From: Cryoendolithus antarcticus
Taxonomy: Eukaryota; Ascomycota; Dothideomycetes; Cladosporiales; Cladosporiaceae
Length of the DNA: 64,000 bases
Direction: 5' to 3'
Assembly (NCBI GenBank): GCA_002077065.1
Contig: NAJO01000008.1
Coordinates: 868,001 to 932,000 of the forward strand
Position 1 is the first letter of the stretch; every line of letters starts with the position of its first letter. Positions 40,270 through 51,203 of the stretch are shown piece by piece. The notes under the pieces were generated by a model that worked only from the letters and a program-made list of their open reading frames with translations, was not told the DNA's origin and searched no databases. The position numbers and the translations under genes were made by a program.

Positions 40270-41866
40270 ATGTACAAGCTTGCGCGTAGCAGGCAGTTCG
40301 CCTCCGCGTTCAAGCAGACAGTGGTAGACGCTCCCGCCAAAGGTACCAAATGAACGAAGCTGATCGTTGCAGAATGCTCCTATCCGTCAAGCTACCCTCC
40401 AGCAACGGCGCAACCTCTCCATCCACGAGTACCGATCCGCACAACTTCTTGACCAAGTACGAACACGCTGGAGAACTATGGGCTCTGCGAGTCTAGGCTA
40501 ACGAAGTGCAGTATGGCATTGGTGTACCGAAAGGAGCAGTAGCTCACAGCGGAAAAGAGGCCGAGGAGGTAGCAAAGAGCATTGGTGCGTGAGATTGGAG
40601 AATGCGATGAGACTTAACGACTGATCATTGCAGGCGGTGATGACATGGTCATCAAGGCTCAGGTCCTTGCTGGTGGCAGAGGCAAGGGCCACTTCGACAA
40701 TGGTTTCAAGGGAGGTGTCAGAATCGTGTACTCGTGCGTGTAGAAGCCATGCATCGGGTTTGCAATCGACTAATAGCACAATAGACCCCGGGAAGCTGGC
40801 ATTCTTGCAGACCAAATGATCGGCCACAAGCTCATCACCAAGCAAACCGGCGAGCGCGGCCGCATCTGCAACAGCGTCTACATAGTCGAGCGCAAGTTCG
40901 CCCGTCGCGAATTCTACCTTGCAATTCTCATGGACCGCGCCTCGCAATCGCCCGTAATAGTGGCCTCGAGCCAAGGTGGCATGGACATCGAGACCGTAGC
41001 GAAGGAGCAACCCGACGCGATCATCACGACAAAGGTCGACATCCACACTGGCGTCACAGACGACATGGCCCGCAAGATCAGCGAGGAACTCGGCTTCAGC
41101 CCGCAATGCATCGACCAAGCCATGGATACGATCAAGAAGCTCTACAAAGTCTTCATGGAGAAGGACGCCACGCAGATTGAGATCAACCCGCTTTCCGAGA
41201 CTTCTGATCACAAGGTGCTTTGCATGGATGCAAAGCTGAACTTCGATGACAACGCCGATTTCCGGCAACAGGATGTCTTCAAGTGGCGCGACACTTCGCA
41301 AGAAGACGCCGATGAGGTCAAGGCTGCCGAGTCTGGCCTCAACTTCATCAAGCTGGACGGCGATATCGGATGTCTGGTGAACGGCGCCGGACTCGCGATG
41401 GCGACAATGGACATCATCAAGCTCAACGGCGGGCAACCGGCAAATTTCCTCGACGTCGGTGGTGGCGCAACCCCGGAGGCCATCCAGAAGGCTTTCGATC
41501 TCATTACCTCCGACCCCAAGGTCACCGCCATCTTCGTGAATATCTTCGGTGGTATCGTGCGATGCGACGCCATTGCCAAGGGTCTTATCCAGGTTGTGCA
41601 GACTATGGGTCTACGAACTCCGGTTATTGCGCGCTTGCAGGGAACGAACATGGAGAAGGCGCATGAGCTATTGAACGAGAGTGGGTTGAAGATCTTCAGC
41701 ATTGATGATTTGCAGAGTGCGGCGGAGAAGAGTGTGCAGTTTTCGAAGGTCGTGAAGATGGGTGAGTCCCCCTATTTATCGTGTTGTGTGCTGTCAGGAT
41801 TGATTGCTGACTTTATTTGTAGCGAGAGACATCGATGTCGGCGTCGAGTTCTCCCTGGGCATCTAG
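40270..41866 (+). CDS. LSC2: Succinyl-CoA ligase subunit beta, mitochondrial
   Basis: Six exons: 40270-40323, 40373-40456, 40512-40584, 40634-40733, 40785-41761 and 41823-41866; introns of 49, 55, 49, 51 and 61 nt. The 443-residue product starts with a basic amphipathic presequence ([18 protein letters not shown]) for mitochondrial import, then [20 protein letters not shown], the ATP-grasp domain ([27 protein letters not shown]), and the ligase domain with [15 protein letters not shown] and [15 protein letters not shown]; it ends [14 protein letters not shown]. It makes succinate and ATP or GTP from succinyl-CoA in the TCA cycle with the alpha subunit (not here). Four introns sit in the first 515 nt. 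Exon 1 end was chosen at the only phase-0 donor (GTG/GTAGAC) giving a continuous frame. Confidence 0.93.
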
Positions 41867-42241
41867 CGCGGTTCTCAAGTGTGTTGATAGCGTCCGTACG
41901 TGTGGTATATCCGTTTTGCAACATTTCGATCACCAGTGCGATGACCAATCGCCCATGCTCCATGATCGCAGCTACTGCAATCTCACAGTAACGATCAGCT
42001 GAAGCACAGGTGCGGTGAAGGTACTGGAGTCCCTGTTAAGGGCAAAGTTAGGTAGAAGCGTACGTACCGCCCTGACCGTCGATGTGCGCAGTGAATGAAG
42101 CGACTCGTCGCGCCGCAGGTGATACTTTTCCTTGTCCCTTCGGTCACTTCGAACCATAGCACTTGCCTATGGTACTCCGTTGTCGACGGCACTACACTCA
42201 CACATTCGTTCACTCCTCAGGCATTCATCACTAACGGCAGG
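41867..42241. other. Intergenic region, no gene seen
   Basis: 375 nt. The frame of the following small gene is open upstream (from 42095), but the extra residues are unlike the family, whose members start with MC. Confidence 0.5.
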
Positions 42242-42553
42242 ATGTGCAACCAAATCATCTCGCACTGGCTTCCCTGCCTTCATCTCCGCTCCACAGCGAT
42301 CGAGATCTGCGGTGAAGCCAAAGGCACCCCCGGACTAAACCCCTTCAACTGCACAGCAGGAGAGCGACTTTATGCTGAGCAGCCGACGCCTGGGCCATGT
42401 CCAGTATGCGCGATCCGATTGTCTGTTGAGAGCGCAACAACCGGAAGAGATTCAGATGAGGATGGGGAGATGGTGACCAGGACGGTGCAGAGGCGAAGGA
42501 ACAGAAACGAGGAAGTCGAGGAATGGAGCTGGATCGATGGACCGAGTCATTAG
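42242..42553 (+). CDS. Small MC-type Cys-rich protein
   Basis: Single exon, 103 residues from MCNQIISHWLPCLHLRSTAI. Cys are spaced as in small zinc-binding proteins: MC, LPC, EIC, NC, then GPCPVC (CxxC). I recall many dothideomycete short proteins starting MCxxxxxxxxxCGH with a CPxC later, all uncharacterised. The C-terminal third is acidic and then Arg-rich (RTVQRRRNRNEEVEEWSW), probably disordered. No signal peptide is seen, so it is probably intracellular. The in-frame upstream extension to 42095 is considered less likely. A similar-looking gene follows on the same strand about 310 nt downstream. Confidence 0.65.
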   Translation: MCNQIISHWLPCLHLRSTAIEICGEAKGTPGLNPFNCTAGERLYAEQPTPGPCPVCAIRLSVESATTGRDSDEDGEMVTRTVQRRRNRNEEVEEWSWIDGPSH

Positions 42554-42863
42554 AGTATGCTGGCTGTGAGGACCAGCGACAGAGACAGGAGATCGGGGAG
42601 TGATAGCGAGGAAGTACGACAAGCAGGAGTCTGATGCAGTGAGCTAGAGATTTGAAAAGGCATGGGAACTGCGGCTAGTGTGTGCATAATTCGGCTCAGC
42701 AATCTGTGGTTTGGGTAGATTGATAGATTGACCTATCGCTGTCCGCATTGACTGCAAGTGGTATAGGTGAATGCTATAACGTGTGATTGCTCACCTTTAC
42801 AGCTTGACTTCAAAAGGCGAGCGTCCTCCATCGACGTCAACCAGACCAGACAGATCTAGCAAT
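42554..42863. other. Intergenic region between two small Cys-rich genes
   Basis: 310 nt with no frame of interest. Acts as 3' and 5' flanks of the MC-type pair. Confidence 0.45.
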
Positions 42864-43309
42864 ATGTGCGCAGTCACACTCATCGTCCTTGCCGACTGCG
42901 CGCAAGAACTACCGACCATCAAATACTGCGACGAAGCTACCGCCGACGTCAAGAAGTACGAAGAGAAGCCCAAATGCGGCGAGAAAGTCGATCCACCGAG
43001 ACGTGTACGGAGTCTTTGGGCTGGAACATCTGTACTAGCCTCGATGTAAGCAGTTCACAGGCTCCCTGTTCTTCTCTCGAGATCTGCTGATATCGATAGG
43101 CGCCGGTGACTTGCGACAAGTGCAAGACTCGGCTGGTCGAGGAGGGCAAGCGGACTTTTGGCGGCGCAGCGAAGGCTACAGGGGACGAAGCGCAAGCCCC
43201 TGATGGCACTGCCGCTGCTGGAGCAGGTGGAAAAGACGTGAATCCATTGCAGCATCTGTTGAAGCATGTGCAGAGAAAAAGTTACCATCTCAACAGTCTG
43301 CGGCGCTAG
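42864..43309 (+). pseudogene. Small MC-type Cys-rich gene with apparent 1-base frameshift
   Basis: Frame 1 starts MCAVTLIVLADCAQELPTIK with YCDEA and KCGEKVDPP, then runs on as RRVRSLW and stops at 43049. From the same point the neighbouring frame reads ETCTESLGWNICTSLD, continues to a good donor at 43046 (GTAAGC), a 54-nt intron (TGCTGAT branch site, AG at 43098-43099) and APVTCDKCKTRLVEEGKR, ending at 43309. The two pieces overlap with no room for an intron, so losing one base near 42998 explains the break best. It could also be a sequencing error. Cys arrangement (MC, C, YC, KC, ETC, NIC, CDKC) resembles the upstream MC-type gene. Function unknown. Confidence 0.5.
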
Positions 43310-43459
43310 GAGATTGAGATATGGTACGTCAATCTGGCAATTTACGATCAGGACAAGGTTCACATAGAAGGAATGAGGAGATCAGTAAATTAGGCGGTTG
43401 ACCTAGCTTAGTCTATGCGGAAGGTGAAGGACTCTCTGCTTTGCCATCTCCAATGATGC

Positions 43460-44195
43460 CTATTTGGTAGCTTGCTTCGCGGCCATGCGGTCGTGCTCAT
43501 CGATGTCCCTATCACTGTTAGCGCCCAGGAAACAGTACAGAGAGAAGGATGCACTTACGTCGCCTCCCACGGGTAGTTGATCCACACATCGCCAGTCGTC
43601 ACAGCAGCAATGTACCGATCACCATCAATCACATCAGCAGGCAGCGACCCCTTCTTCGGCTTGTCCTTATTGTGCAGCACGAAGATGGAGAACTTCGTGT
43701 CCTCAGCATCACGTCCGAGAGCCTTCGCAGCCGCAGCTACATCCGACTGTAGCTCCTTGACAGCATACTCGAGCGTCGTCCTCGTATCGTCAACCTCATC
43801 GACGATCAGCACGTTCTTGCCGATGAGGTTCGCCATCTCCAGACTGCTCAGATCCAGCCATTGCGTTCGCGTGACTTTCGTGCCGGGTTGCTCGACCTCC
43901 GTGTCATTTCCGAGTTGTTCATAGAGTGATAGACCGATTGCTTGGATAGGGATGTTGGGATGGCCAGGTCGCTTGATGAAGCTTCGGAGAATTCTTGCTG
44001 GTACGTAGCCGCCTCCACCGATCGCGATCATTAAGTTGGGTTTGATGTCGTCGAGGATACGCTGTGCAGAGGCTTGGCAGAGTTTGTGTACCTTATGTTC
44101 AATCAGCCGACAGTCAAGCGTGGCGTATGTGAGCACGTGAGGGCAGTGTGTCGAGTCTTTACCTCATTGTACGACACGTACAGCTTCTCCACCAT
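43460..44195 (-). CDS. HPT1: Hypoxanthine/xanthine-guanine phosphoribosyltransferase (Hpt1-like)
   Basis: Three exons: 44163-44195 (MVEKLYVSYNE), 43559-44091 and 43460-43508; introns of 71 and 50 nt, in-phase joins. The 204-residue product matches yeast Hpt1: VSYNEVHKLCQASAQRIL, LMIAIGGGGYVPARILRSFI, VTRTQWLDL, the PRPP-binding loop NVLIVDEVDDTRTTLEYAV, FVLHNKDKPKKGSLP and YPWEATDIDEHDRM. It salvages hypoxanthine, guanine and probably xanthine to IMP, GMP and XMP using PRPP in the cytosol. Exon 3 supplies only the last ~16 residues. Confidence in family is high; relative base preference is not visible. Confidence 0.94.
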
Positions 44196-47100
44196 CTTGT
44201 TTGAGCTGTCGGTTATTGCGATTGGATCAAGAGTTTTCTACCTGCTACCCGGCCTCGCAATTCACGCCCAATCGAATGCAGTTGTGTTGTTCTGCACTTC
44301 AGTTCGCCAAAAATTAAAAGATTTGACACATGCGGAAGGTGGGTCCAGGGTCCTACCCTTCGAGCTAAATTGCATGCCTTATACACGAGCACGAGACTCA
44401 ACAAAGCGCCCTACAGACCTCACCTGTGCAATAGGTCATTCATGGTTTCATTTGTTGACGCAGCACGCCTCTCTGTACGATATGCCGTTCTTACCGGCGC
44501 CGACTCCATTATTGGGTTGGCGCCTACCATTGATACTTACGGTGAAGTACGCTTACTTTTGATGATGAAGTATGAAAGAGCAAGCCCTCGAGTAGTAGAG
44601 ACGCGCTCGTATATATCACTGAACAAGATTCTCGCGCTGTAGTGAAAGAATGACTCTAACAGTGTCGGTAGTTGGGTTCGCATGGGCACAGCACTTAGCG
44701 GGTGCTTGGAGCCATTTAGTCGACCAAGCCGTTCTTAACGCGTTATATGATGGTCTTACATCGCTGACCGAGCGGCAACGCGCGTTACAAAGCGCTGAAC
44801 TCCAGCACTGACATTCCTAAAAGTACAAATAAAGCAGGAATTGCTGAACGCAAGATGTCTATCCTGGGTATTCATCGACGGTCGCATCATGTGTGCTCTT
44901 ACCTCAAGCCGAGCACGTACGAAGGTAGAGTCCGGAGCTGCAAACGTTTCGATCAAACATAGCGCAGTGGTCGCTGCCAACAAGACTTCTTAGGCCACAT
45001 TACGTGAGCACAACGTTGGCGAAGTCGATCATGAGAGACGGGTTACAACCCGAACAAGTGCTCGACAGCGTTCTCAGACGTCGGCCTTGCTTCGAAGTCT
45101 TCTCCGAGTGCTCGCACAGTAGTATGTCATGTCAGACCGTTGGCACGAGGATTGAGCACGAAACACCCGAACCCATCGCATGTTCGTCAGATAGGACCAT
45201 GGTCTGGAGAGGCATATGGTCAGATCCGAGCAAACCCGCACACCGTACTGGCCGCAACGGGCCTCGCTGGAGGCTCATCGGTCGCCAGTACAGCGACTAC
45301 CAAGATCACCGCGTCGTCCAGAGGAGTTTCAGAGTGGAAGTAGCGCTGTGCTGGCATACCGTCAAATCCAACCGTGGGCGTCCGACGATCGGGTCAGGGC
45401 GGGCATGGTAAGCCTGAGCAGCAAAGCTGCTTCTGCGCGCGTGCTATCGACAATTTGCCTACGCGGCCTTTCGGTATCGCCGGCTGATCATGGCGCGTAG
45501 TTGAGTCGCAGACAGGCAAGTCGCGGAGGCACAGTATACTCATAGTGGGTGATCGGGGCTGCCCCGAGCGAAAGAATGGCACGTCCGACGTATGTGCATG
45601 AATAAAGCCCATTCTTGACCGTGCAGGCGATTGCCGGTCCTGTCATGTACCACGTCTTGTCGTCGGAGGATCACCCGTTGACCTCTCAAGTCTCTACAGC
45701 TGTGCAGCTTGCGTTGCCGATTCTGCCAAGAGTCGGATGACTTATCGATTCTGGCAGTCCGCGACTATCCGCACGTATCCGGCAAGTCGCCTTCGAATCC
45801 AAGCCCGAGGGTGAGGGCTTGGGGCCCGTGCTCGACTACCGCCCGGGAGTATTCTGCAAGGCATCGGCTCAGCGAAAGTCTGCGAGCGTCTGGAACCGCC
45901 CGCGTAGTCACGTAGCGGGCCAACCCTGCCTCTCAGTGATGTGGAAAGTACCAAATTACGCCGACGACAAGGAAACGCGCCGCGCCAATGCGCCACTGTG
46001 AGTGGATGCTCGACGGCCATCGCCTGGTGCCGTGTAGACGGCGGCGCCAGAAACACGACAGTCGAGACTTGCTTCGTGTGTGCTTCATCTCCGGACGAAG
46101 ATCGTCGAGGTATCACCAGTACCCGACAACGTTGTAAGCACCCGCCATGACACACCGGTAATACTGTCTCATACGGGATCGGCAGAATTTCACTTGAGCT
46201 ACCAGGCAGCCAATCACACAGCATGTCAGAATACAAGGCGATCATTCGAGGCCGTCAGCCAATCGAGAAGAGCGGCGATTCAAGCCTCAAGTTTACGTTG
46301 CCGCCAATTGCCTTGCTCGACTGGCCAATTGTGTATGACCTCCGGCCTACACTATCTCGCCTTTCAGTCTGGCTGCTGCACGCGCGATGGCGACTCATTA
46401 TCTCGCAGACTGCCAACGCAGTACATAGTAATGCATGCACCTTGGTCTTCAACCAGGCATCGGGTCATTCCGCTGGCAGAAGGCGACGGCAGTGCAAGCT
46501 GCAACGAAATCGAGGTGGTCGTACTCACACGAACCGTGCTCGGCAGTAACCCGCATGCGCCGAGTCACGACGCGCCAGTACGTAAACTCACTAGCGTTTG
46601 TCGTGTTGGATCTTCTGGAAGAGCAGGCAAAAGTCTGACCTGACGCGGCAAGCTGCCGCGTGACGCACGCCCGAAGGCGTGAGTTAGCCTCGTGTTGCCC
46701 CGGTTTGGGTACGAACGGCCTCGGTGATTGGCTGCGTAGATCATACAAGCCATCAACGGTCAGCATGGAAAGGTTTCTGCCTTCATGACAGGAGCAGCCA
46801 ATCAAGCACGTCTTCGACAGCCTCCAATATGTGGTCCCACGCCAACGTCGCTACGATATTGCAGGGCGGCACATTGGAGTGATCCTTCGCGAGTCGCTCA
46901 TCATCGACAGCGCGAACCGCCCACCGTGGCGGGATGTGCTGTCACCGATCGCAGGTTACTGCAGGTCGTGCGTCCGACAAAAAGAGCCTTTGCACGACGC
47001 ACCCAACGAAATGTCGACTGGGCCATCAAACGCAGGCCTGCAGGCGGCAAGTCGCTCAGCCACCCAATTGCCTTGTGCATGGCCCGCCCACTTCCACGCA

Positions 47101-47826
47101 AGCTCGCAGCTTGCAGCGGTGGACTGTGCTTTTTCCGTCCACGGCTGGGGTGATGCAACGGTCTAGGTAAGATCTGGCTAGCCTCACCTTGCTTCAGAAA
47201 ACACATGGATCCAGCGTGCGGTGGAGCTAGCGTCCAGGGCGTCCCGTGCGAGACTAGCGCGCCTGCTGGGATCGTGCGCTACTCCAACCCTCAAGATTAG
47301 CTCACGCTACGTATTGTGTATGTCGTCTAGAGGCGAAGTACTCATACGAACATGGGTGTGCCACTCTACTGGCTACAGCCTTCTGCCGCAGAGGGATACA
47401 TACAAACGAGCTCGCATCTGCAGATCAATTGCCTTTACTACAGCATCCCTTCGACACAAACGACACTCCTTGCTCTTGGGTAGGCTTTCCTCATTGCACT
47501 CATACAACGCCTTCTTTCATTCTGGAGGTTGCCATTACTACGCCCTGCTTAGCCTTGGATCATCGCCCTGCCGACTACTTCACTGTTGTTGGTTACCTTT
47601 ACGCCTTGTCCTTGGATTTCATAACACCACCTGGCCTACTGCTTTCTGGGCTCTAGCATTAATATCAATAGTTCAGCTCGGGCTTGACTCAATCGACGCC
47701 AGTATCGTCGTTGTCTTCCGTTGATCTGCTCTCTCAAATCTTGTTCTTTGCTACTCATGATAGCACATCGAACTTGACCGGGCTCTACATTGCGTTCCTG
47801 GGGAGTGCTGAGTGTCTGTTATTACC
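44196..47826. other. 3.6-kb gene-poor region
   Basis: The largest stretch without a supportable gene. Open frames reach at most ~190 codons, occur equally in shadow frames and lack domains, signal peptides or splice sets. Base composition is balanced, without the strong TpA excess of heavily RIP-mutated DNA, so it is not an obviously RIP-inactivated transposon. From about 47300 it becomes pyrimidine-rich and probably holds the promoter and long leader of the Ran1-like kinase. Two adjacent hairpins lie at 46643-46681. A non-coding RNA or decayed element is possible but unproven. Confidence 0.5.
46643..46681. other. Two adjacent GC-rich hairpins
   Basis: First hairpin: ACGCGGCA (46643-46650), loop AGC, TGCCGCGT (46654-46661). 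Second: CACGCC (46666-46671), loop CGAA, GGCGTG (46676-46681). Both stems are perfect and only 4 nt apart. They lie in DNA with no coding support. They look like terminator-like or RNA structural elements, but fungal Pol II does not use such terminators. Confidence 0.6.
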
Positions 47827-49118
47827 ATGCTACCAACTCCACCGGATTCGCCCAAGCTTTCAGGAAGTCCACTGGATCACAGGATAGGATCGACCATTGG
47901 TGGCTACATTCAACTGGTCGATGTGCTTGGCATCGGAGCCTACGGTACGGTGTATGAGGCCCGCAATGTTGTCACTGGAGCTCAGTACGCAGTGAAAGCA
48001 CTCAACAAATCTGGCCTCGACCAACGACAACGGAAGTTCCAGCAACGAGAGATTGAGCTGCACTACCTGGCTAGCCAACATGATAGCGTTGTGTCCATGC
48101 ACAAGGTGATCGACGGTCCGGAGTGCACCTTCGTCGTCCTCGAGTACTGCCCAGAGGGTGACTTGTTCTCGAAGATTACTGAGGAAGGCCACTACGTGGG
48201 AGAGGATGCCAAGGTCCGACAGGTCTTCTTGCAGATTCTCCGCGCTGTTCAGTCTTGCCATGCACAGAACATTTACCACCGTGATCTCAAGCCGGAGAAC
48301 ATCCTGGTCAAGGACAATGGCTTCACCGTAAAGCTTGCGGACTTTGGACTTGCCACCACAGACGCTATGACTGCGGACTTTGGATGCGGATCGACGTTCT
48401 ACATGTCTCCAGGTACTTGGATCCTGCTGTCATGTTATGTCGAAGCTCGCTGACACGCCAAACAGAATGTCAAGATACGAACCCACACCCGTTGGCATGC
48501 TACAAATCAGCACCCAACGACGTGTGGTCCCTAGGTGTGATTTTAGTCAACCTGACATGCGGCCGCAACCCCTGGAAGCGCGCTGCAGTTGAGGATGCCA
48601 CGTTCAAAGCCTTTCGACGGGATTCCAACTTCCTGCAAACCATTCTGCCAGTAACGGACGATTGCAATGCCATTCTGAAGAGGATCTTTGATATCAACCC
48701 TGACACCAGGATTACGCTCCCGGAGTTGATCGCAATGTTTGAGAGGCAGCCTAGGTTGACCCAAGGATCGAAGGAGCCTTTGTCACCCATGTATTCGCCC
48801 TTGCACACTCCATCAACCTCGCACGACTCGGGCTACTTCGAAGGACCGGACTCTCCTTTTGATGCTCTGCCAGCACCACGGTACTCTATTGCTCAACCGA
48901 CCTACGCTCCGTCTCCTCAAGTTTTCTTGCCCACACCAGCGCACTCTAGACAGTGCACACCTCCACCACAACATACGACACAGCAATCGCAGATTCCTGC
49001 CTATCAAAGACCTGTGGTTGCTTTCCCCCCCTTCACTGCCTCCTGGAATCGATGTGGGAATTACTTCTCGAATTTTGCTGCACCGCAGTGCCCTCCCTAC
49101 TGGTCGATGGCCTACTGA
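47827..49118 (+). CDS. Ran1/Pat1-like serine/threonine protein kinase
   Basis: Exon 1 47827-48412 and exon 2 48466-49118; 53-nt intron (GTACTT donor, GCTGAC branch site) that splits the SPE activation motif; 412 residues. ATG 47827 gives MLPTPPDSPKLSGSPLDH. Kinase domain residues ~24-305: glycine loop GIGAYGTVYEA, catalytic Lys in YAVKAL, Glu in helix C, HRDLKPENILV, DFGLA, GSTFYMSPEC and SAPNDVWSLGVILVNLTCGRNPWKRA, diagnostic of the Ran1/Sks1/Vhs1 group. These regulate the meiosis switch, nutrient responses and septation. The C-terminal ~120 residues are Pro/Ser/Gln-rich. A long pyrimidine-rich leader precedes it. Confidence 0.9.
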
Positions 49119-51203
49119 TGCCGGAGGCTTTCACTTGATCCACTTACCCACTCCCATGGTGCGATGATATTACGACCGGTTCTTCACGCTTGTTTCCTGG
49201 ATTGGACATACACGGTTTGCTTATACACGGGAGAGGACTGGTCTGTACGATGCGATATACCCGGATGTACTTGTTTGCGGCGCTTGTGCATGGTCACTGA
49301 GCGCGTGGATGGGAGATGAGAAAAGTTGCTGGCGCTTCCACTGTAGATGACTGGGATGGCAGCATCAGGATGGCTGGCGTTGAACAAAGGGCTCGTCGGC
49401 GACCCTGAACGTGATGTACGCCTTAGATGCCATGCTGGATGGCACTCTGTGTATGATTAGGCACAACTAGCATCCAATTGCTAGTATGGATGAAAATGCG
49501 ACAGGATGTCGTTTGGAATCCCCCATCCCCTTCCGCACGTAGTGCACTAGATCGTGCGGCCTTTAATCGTCACGTGTTGCTTGCATGTCCTTATCTGCTC
49601 AATTAATCTGTACACATTGCGCCAACCCCAGCACTCAGCCCTCGCTTCGGCACAATCATCAAAGAATCCCTCAACCTGAGGCAGCCAATCCCATCCGCAG
49701 CCCCTCCAAGCCACTCTGCACCTCGCCTCGTGTCTCCTGCAAGCCCCAGCGCCTGGGCAAAGTACTCACCCGACGTACCACCGAGCAAGTATCACCGTAG
49801 CAGCGGGCCAGACGCGCAGCCGCCCGTGTCGCCGCCTCGTACAGTGCGTGACGCACCGTCGTGACCGGCCGCTCGTATGTACACATAAGCTCTGCCATCA
49901 TCCATGCACGAGCGAGGATATGCGGATCGCAGACACCACGACACGTGTCGATCACACCGTTGACGTTCCGGCACTTGTGTGCTGGGATTAGGTGTGGAGG
50001 ACCGTGTGGTGAGACAAACGGAAGGTGCTGCGGGCGAGGGCTTTGACAGCGTCTGCCTGGTCGGAGGTTGGCTGCGAGACAGGCTTTCGTGTGACGGACT
50101 TTGGTACGGGCTACTGTATCACCTGCGATCCTTGCCTTGGCGAGCGGTACGGCAGGTCAATCCTATCAGGCCACTACGATACTGTGGCATACGAAGTCTT
50201 ACGAGTGTCTCCGCAGCCCTGAACTAGTCCTGACAAGGTCGGAGATGTGCTTTCGGCGACAATGATAGAACGTGTTTATTTCGATCGATGATGGACGACA
50301 GAAGCAGCAATGCACCAGCACCAAAGATCTCGATACGCACCACCCCCTTCCACATTGACTCTAATGATCGACAACACTGTGGTGCTTACAGCAAGCACAC
50401 TTTCCGCCCCACCCGTATCTTCGTTGCCAAGCCCACTTTATACGCCCTGCGCAGCAGCCATGGCAATCCTAAGTGGCGAACAAACCCGATGGCACCGCTC
50501 CAGACTCCTTCCAGCACATGCACAATGCCGTCCACCAGCCACTTGGCGCGACCGATTGATTAGCTCTGCTCACTGGTCGCGATCTTTCTACCACACCCGT
50601 CGCGCGCATGAAAGATGTGCAAGCCGTCATGCAGTGCATCGGAAGATCGCAGAGCTCTGACGCAAATAGTGTGAAGTGTCACGCCACTACCCGGCCGCTA
50701 CATGCATGCAGACAGGCAAAGTGAGCTGACTCGAAGTGTGTCAGGTGAGGTCTGCGGAGCTGGTGCCGTGGTGAGCTGACTGCATGCAGAAAGCACAGTG
50801 TGAGAGTTGGAAAGCTGGCTGGGTGGAGAGGATCTTCAGGTGCACGTGACGTGATGAGAACGGACTTTCGTTGGTGATGTGCGAGACGCTGAGGTGTTGA
50901 TCGGTCGTACTATGCATGCGTGTCTCTGCTATACCATACGTACAGTAAGTATCTGGACCACTGTACCGCCCTGATCCCGAGCCATATCTATTCATCGCTG
51001 TTTATCCCCGCTCGCTGGTAAGACCGGGTAACCGCTCGAGTGTGGCACCACAGTCCGTCATACCCGTGCTGCTCCAGTAACCCCTATGCTAGACTACAGT
51101 CCAAGTCCATGGCGTTGCGCTCCGAGACCCAATGTCACTGCTTGCATGACTCTATACCCGCCCCAATGCACCGTCCAGCCAACACCGCGCAAGGCACGAA
51201 TCC
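49119..51203. other. 2.1-kb convergent intergenic region, no gene supported
   Basis: Between the 3' ends of the two kinase genes. A minus-strand frame (about 49671-50010) reads CRGVCDPHILARAWMMAE and meets a GTGAGT donor-like site near 49770, but I cannot complete a gene. Nothing else stands out. Confidence 0.45.

Noticed and set aside
45742..46643. Frames of 160-190 codons on both strands in the gene-poor region
   Set aside because: Both strands are open over the same DNA, translations are Arg/Ser-rich and lack domains, as expected by chance in GC-balanced DNA.
47221..47724. Plus-strand 168-codon frame before the Ran1-like kinase
   Set aside because: Composition is that of a pyrimidine-rich leader; no domain, and it overlaps the expected promoter and 5' UTR.
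49671..50010. Minus-strand frame with CRGVCDPHILARAWMMAE and a nearby GTGAGT
   Set aside because: It looks slightly protein-like, but I could not find a start codon or matching acceptor giving a complete gene.
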